Of a DNA stretch of 64,000 nucleotides, positions 60,147 through 64,000 are shown piece by piece; positions within the stretch are counted from its first letter, which is position 1, and the number at the start of each line of letters is the position of its first letter. The notes beneath the pieces are model-generated. The model ran no database searches and had not been told where the DNA came from. It saw nothing but the letters and a program-made list of their open reading frames with translations. A program made the position numbers and the translations under genes. Source of the DNA: Chamaecrista fasciculata (Eukaryota; Streptophyta; Magnoliopsida; Fabales; Fabaceae); contig QANZ01005860.1 of assembly GCA_003254925.1 (NCBI GenBank), positions 1-64,000 of the forward strand, in the 5' to 3' direction.

Positions 60147-62847
60147 TCACTGAATTGGAAACATGTCATCATCATTTTTATCGTCCATGTCGTCCAGATA
60201 CCTGAATTTAAGATCATCCCATCCTTGTCCTCTATATTTAAAACTTGAATTCAGATAGCAATTCGTCTCCTGAAATAAGTTCAGGTTGTCCACGAGCTTA
60301 TGATACGCATTGCATTCACAACACTGCCAAATATGGTTGCAACAAAGAGGTCAGCATTCTTCGTATTGACATAAGAATTTTTATATAGATGCAAAAGTTT
60401 CAGTTCATTTGCACGATCAACTTTATGGATCAAAGATAAAATGTCCAGAATTAAGACAGTTTAAGGAATAACCTACGAACTACTTACTGTGACAGAAACG
60501 TAAGAACTTGATTGGGATGAGAGTTTGGAAGTGAAGTGAGATGGGATGGTTTGGAAACATTCTAAATCATTTAAATGTTCATATTTCTAACTTTGGCGGG
60601 TTTGAGATGGTTTAGAATTTTAATAACTTTTATTTTTCCTTTTAACCACATCACACTTTCTTATTTTCTTAAACTTTACCCTCATATTTTCTCACCCTCT
60701 TAACTAATCCTTCTTTTGCTTATATTTTATCACCTTCTCCAAAAACTCTAATCCCTTCTTCTACATTGTAATTTTTCTCACAATTATACAAATCTAAATT
60801 TGTTCTTTCTCCTTCTCTTTTTTGGTTCATAAGTGAATAACTAGATGATAATATACTATGTCTGAGTTACATAAGTATATTATTTTATACTTGTAGATTC
60901 TATTGCACTATAATAATTTTTAAAAGAATAGTTTACTATAACTGATTATTTTTTTGAAAGAAATCGTTATAAGAGTACTAATGAAATTTTTATCTTTGAA
61001 ATCTATCACACCCTCTCAATCAAGGTTATTAAAACCGGACCGGTCATTGAACCGACCGAAGCAGCGGTTCAAGGTTCAATGGTTCAACCGGGGTCGGACC
61101 GTTAATAATTAAATAAATAAAAAATAATATATTTAATTCAATATAATAAAAATATATAATAAACTCTTTAAATTTAAGCTGGATTCAGTAAGAAAGTGAT
61201 AATTAAGAGGATAAAAAATCAAATTTTGAAGTAAAAACTATTCAATAGTGTATTATTTTGAGTCTAAACATAATAAGAAAAAAATATTCTTTAAAATAGC
61301 ATCATTTTAATCAAGAAAAAATAAAAAAAATAAAAAATTAGAACAAAAAAACCTGAACCGGTTCAACCTCAAAACCGGCCGGTTCAAAGCGGTTTTCCCG
61401 GTTTTTGACCGGTTCAGGCGGTTCTTGACCGGTTCTTAGCATGTCCGGTTTTTTGCTCAACTCGGACCGGACCACTGGCCGGTTCACAGTTCGACCGGTA
61501 CGGTCCGGTTTTCATAACTATGCTCTCAATAATATGATTACACCGAAACAGTGGGAATGAAATGAGATATCTAACCCACCTCACTCCCACTTTCTTTAAA
61601 ACTCCTAATCAAGCCCTAAAGTGGTAGCCAAAATTCCCAGACCAAACATTAATACCTATAACAAGTAATACCATGTATCCAGCTACACAAATCCTCTGCA
61701 TTTGGGAGGCCCCTAAATTTCTCTGCATTTGAACACCTTCACAGCTCAACATCAAAATGCGGCGTTTCATTTGATGAAAAATGAAATCAGGCAACCACGT
61801 GTCAAGATCATAACAGAGAAAATGAAATCGGGTGACCAGAAATTGACCAAATGCAGAGAATTCCAGAGAGATCCAAATTTAGAGGATCCAACTTCATGTA
61901 TCATGTATTTGTTCAACCAACAGATTCTTTTGCAAGTAGGAATCAACCGTCAAAAACATTTTGGCTGCCCGCTTGACTAACCATCTTGACCCAATATTAT
62001 GGATTATTATTCATATTTCATAATAAAATTTTCAATTTCAATCAGAAAAATACTGATATCTATGAAACGAAGGCTCACCAAGATCCTTACCTGCACAAAA
62101 ACAGTTCCATCAGTGTAAGCATGAGGATTGATAGCCCTTGTAGTTCTCTGGCCACAGATGGTACAAGTAAAGGCCACAAGCATCCTTCGACGAGGCGATT
62201 TTGTGAAAAGAGACCAAGGGAAAGTGGAGATGTTTGCATTTCCAGATTCATTATCCCTCCCCCCTGCTGGAACAGACGGCCCTTCCATGCCTGAATCTGT
62301 AGTCCACCCTCTTCCCGCCGCAGCACTCAGCACTAATCCCATCGCAGCATCCTAACGCACCGAATTTCTATCAGAATCGAAGATATGATATTCATGGAAG
62401 AAAACAATTCAATTGTCCTTCGTTGCATCCAATTAATTAATATCCGAAAGAACACATGATATAGAATTTCAGATGAATTGAAATTTCGAGAAAGAATCAA
62501 CAACATACCTTGGAAAGAGGGGAAAGGGAGAGGCGACGATCGCTGAGAACCGGAAGGTTCTCGATCTTCTTGGAGTCGAATTGCGAGTTCGAATCAGTAT
62601 CATCATCACCTGAAAACAAAACTGAAACACGATGAGGAAATCTGAATCACGTGAATTAGAAAATTAAAAAGAAATAAAAATGGATCAAAAAGAGAAGAAA
62701 GAGGAGATGAAAAATACGCTTGTTGGATGAGGAACGACAGAGAAGAGTCGTCCTAGGAGAAAGGCGTCTTGTTGAGGGAGGAAAAATGGAGAAAGGAGAA
62801 GAGGAAGAAGTGATAGTGGCAGAAGAAGAACTCGCCATGGCTTCCAT
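60147..62847 (-). CDS. Zim17/DNL-type zinc-finger protein, probably organellar
   Basis: Minus-strand exons 62847-62718, 62609-62509, 62351-62091 and 60323-60147 join at GT-AG sites, giving 222 aa. Four cysteines form the zinc site: C140 and C143 in FTCTICGQR, C165 and C168 in VQCCECN. The D-N-L motif is at 176-178 (HKLVDNLNLF). The family (yeast Zim17/Hep1, plant HEP/ZR proteins) keeps organellar Hsp70 soluble and active. The N-terminus is rich in Ser, Thr and Arg, with few acidic residues, as expected for a chloroplast or mitochondrial transit peptide. The middle stretch DAAMGLVLSAAAGRGW suggests the chloroplast-type subgroup (inferred). The 1.77-kb last intron holds a hAT-like element. A second ATG (codon 4) lies just downstream of the chosen start. 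The frame is intact. Confidence 0.92.
61021..61522. mobile_element. CCGGTT-family hAT-like element in the zinc-finger gene intron
   Basis: This 502-bp insertion has ends CAAGGTTATTAAAACCGG and (complemented) CATAGTTATGAAAACCGG. Exact 8-bp copies of CTCTCAAT flank it at 61013-61020 and 61523-61530. The 8-bp duplication and CA-terminal repeats indicate the hAT superfamily. Subterminal CCGGTTC repeats enclose an AT-rich core, with no transposase. This copy fixes the borders for the relatives at 37172-37595 and 48730-49304. Confidence 0.9.
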
Positions 62848-64000
62848 AAACGGTGTAAGCTTCGTGACAAACTCGTCTTCTTTTTGGCTTTGCTTGTTAA
62901 TAATGAATGTAATATCGTCTCGTCGTCAAACAACTCAAACCGCAAATATCGGGACTCACTCACTCATTCATTCAGAGAGCTTGGAATATGGCCCACAACC
63001 AGGCCCATTCTATATTCATTTAAATCAACTTATCTTGGCCCATTGGACTGCTCTGGAATTACAGTTGTATTTACTGGTTTGGTTGGAGAAACAATGGGTT
63101 CTAAACATTGGTTGTGTTTAAAAAAAAAAATTATGCTTATATTAACTTAAATTTGATTCTTAAGGAAAAATAAAATGTATTTTAGTCTCTGACATAAAGA
63201 ATAACTTGCAATTTAATCCCAGATCATTATCATCAAATTAGTCTCTCAAAAATGACATTCCCTATAATATCACCCTTATACTCTATTTTTGTTTATAATT
63301 TGATGATTCAATTAAGATAATATTAAGTTAAAGATTTTTTTAGTTAAAAAATTAAGTATAAAAGTGATTAATTATTAATATTAAAAGAAATTTGTATGTA
63401 AAGATAACAATGAAAAAACTTTTATGTGTAAGGACTAAATAGACGATAATAATTTTTTAAAAAAATTAAATTGAAAGTCAATATATATGTGACTAAAATA
63501 TAATTTACATTTGTAAAAGATAAATCTTTTAGGTATGTAAAGATAAATCTTTTATAACAAGTATGATTTTCGTATATGTTTAGAATATGCTTATATAGTG
63601 TTAATTGTCTCTATAATTTCTCACCTCAAGTTATAAGATCTTTGAGGAGTCAGAGCTTTTATCACCTCATGTTGATACAATTTCTCACATTATCTCCGGG
63701 CAGACTTTGAATATAATGAAATGGGACTTCATACTTTGGCCTCTACTTCTAGGAATGTAAAATAATGCATTAAGGAAAACAGTCACATGAAGTTGTAAAT
63801 CTAAAGGGATTGCATAAATTTCAATCAATCACTTCATCTATCCATAGCTAAATCACAGAAAGGGGTTATTAAACCCAGGCATGAGAGTATATGCATTAAA
63901 AAACTAGCAAACAACACTGACATGTATGGAAAAAATATCGAAAATCATAACATTGATCTAAAATAAAAGTCAATAGCACTTGCATATAATGTTATGTTTA
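62848..64000. other. Upstream region of the zinc-finger gene, no further gene seen
   Basis: Contains the probable 5'UTR and promoter of the minus-strand zinc-finger gene (next to 62848), then AT-rich DNA to the window end. Open frames here are short and lack domains. Confidence 0.5.

Noticed and set aside
62007..62355. Three overlapping frames at the zinc-finger gene's third exon
   Set aside because: Only the frame containing CTICGQR joins exons on both sides; the others are shadows.
1..64000. CRISPR arrays, bacterial operons, rRNA or tRNA genes
   Set aside because: The window is plant nuclear DNA. The repeats seen are transposons and microsatellites, and I recognised no rRNA or tRNA sequence by eye. 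A dedicated tRNA search was not possible here.

Overview
This is nuclear DNA from a flowering plant, most likely a eudicot. It has large AT-rich spacers, genes split by GT-AG introns, many small DNA transposons, an RTE-type LINE, and proteins that match plant families closely. I cannot name the species. One assembly gap (an N run at 36306-37171) and one isolated N (27206) mark it as a draft assembly.

Layout. 1-4458: repeat-rich DNA with a broken, partial copy of a DnaJ gene (3326-3619) and a dead Helitron helicase fragment (2156-2512). 5385-8290: a 5'-truncated LINE on the minus strand, with its own target-site duplication and a nested hAT-type element. 8480-11871: the intact parent DnaJ/RRM gene (DNAJC17/Cwf23 type, 291 aa, plus strand). 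11872-20800: no gene found; foldback elements, a GC-rich LTR-like island and a PIF/Harbinger-like element. 20975-35588: transportin-1 (importin beta-2), 29 coding exons, 892 aa, plus strand. 37690-41539: a PP2A B' (B56) regulatory subunit, 476 aa, minus strand, whose single intron is largely filled with hairpin elements. 43388-44942: a polyamine-uptake-type amino acid permease, minus strand, with an in-frame stop at codon 93. 45000-53000: repeats only. 53499-58512: a major facilitator protein of the MEE15/tetracycline-resistance-like type, 14 coding exons, 449 aa, plus strand. 60147-62847: a Zim17/DNL-type zinc-finger protein, 222 aa, minus strand, probably organellar.

The genes are ordinary housekeeping or transport genes and do not form one pathway. 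Transportin-1 followed by MEE15-like transporters recalls the order on Arabidopsis chromosome 2 (At2g16950 to At2g16990), so this may be an old conserved block. The unusual content is the transposon record: several insertions can be ordered in time by nesting, target-site duplications or a paralogous empty site, and at least six small-element families occur repeatedly. I saw no convincing evidence of a wholly new biological system. The observations most worth checking are the permease nonsense codon, the DnaJ fragment next to Helitron remains, and the nested insertions.
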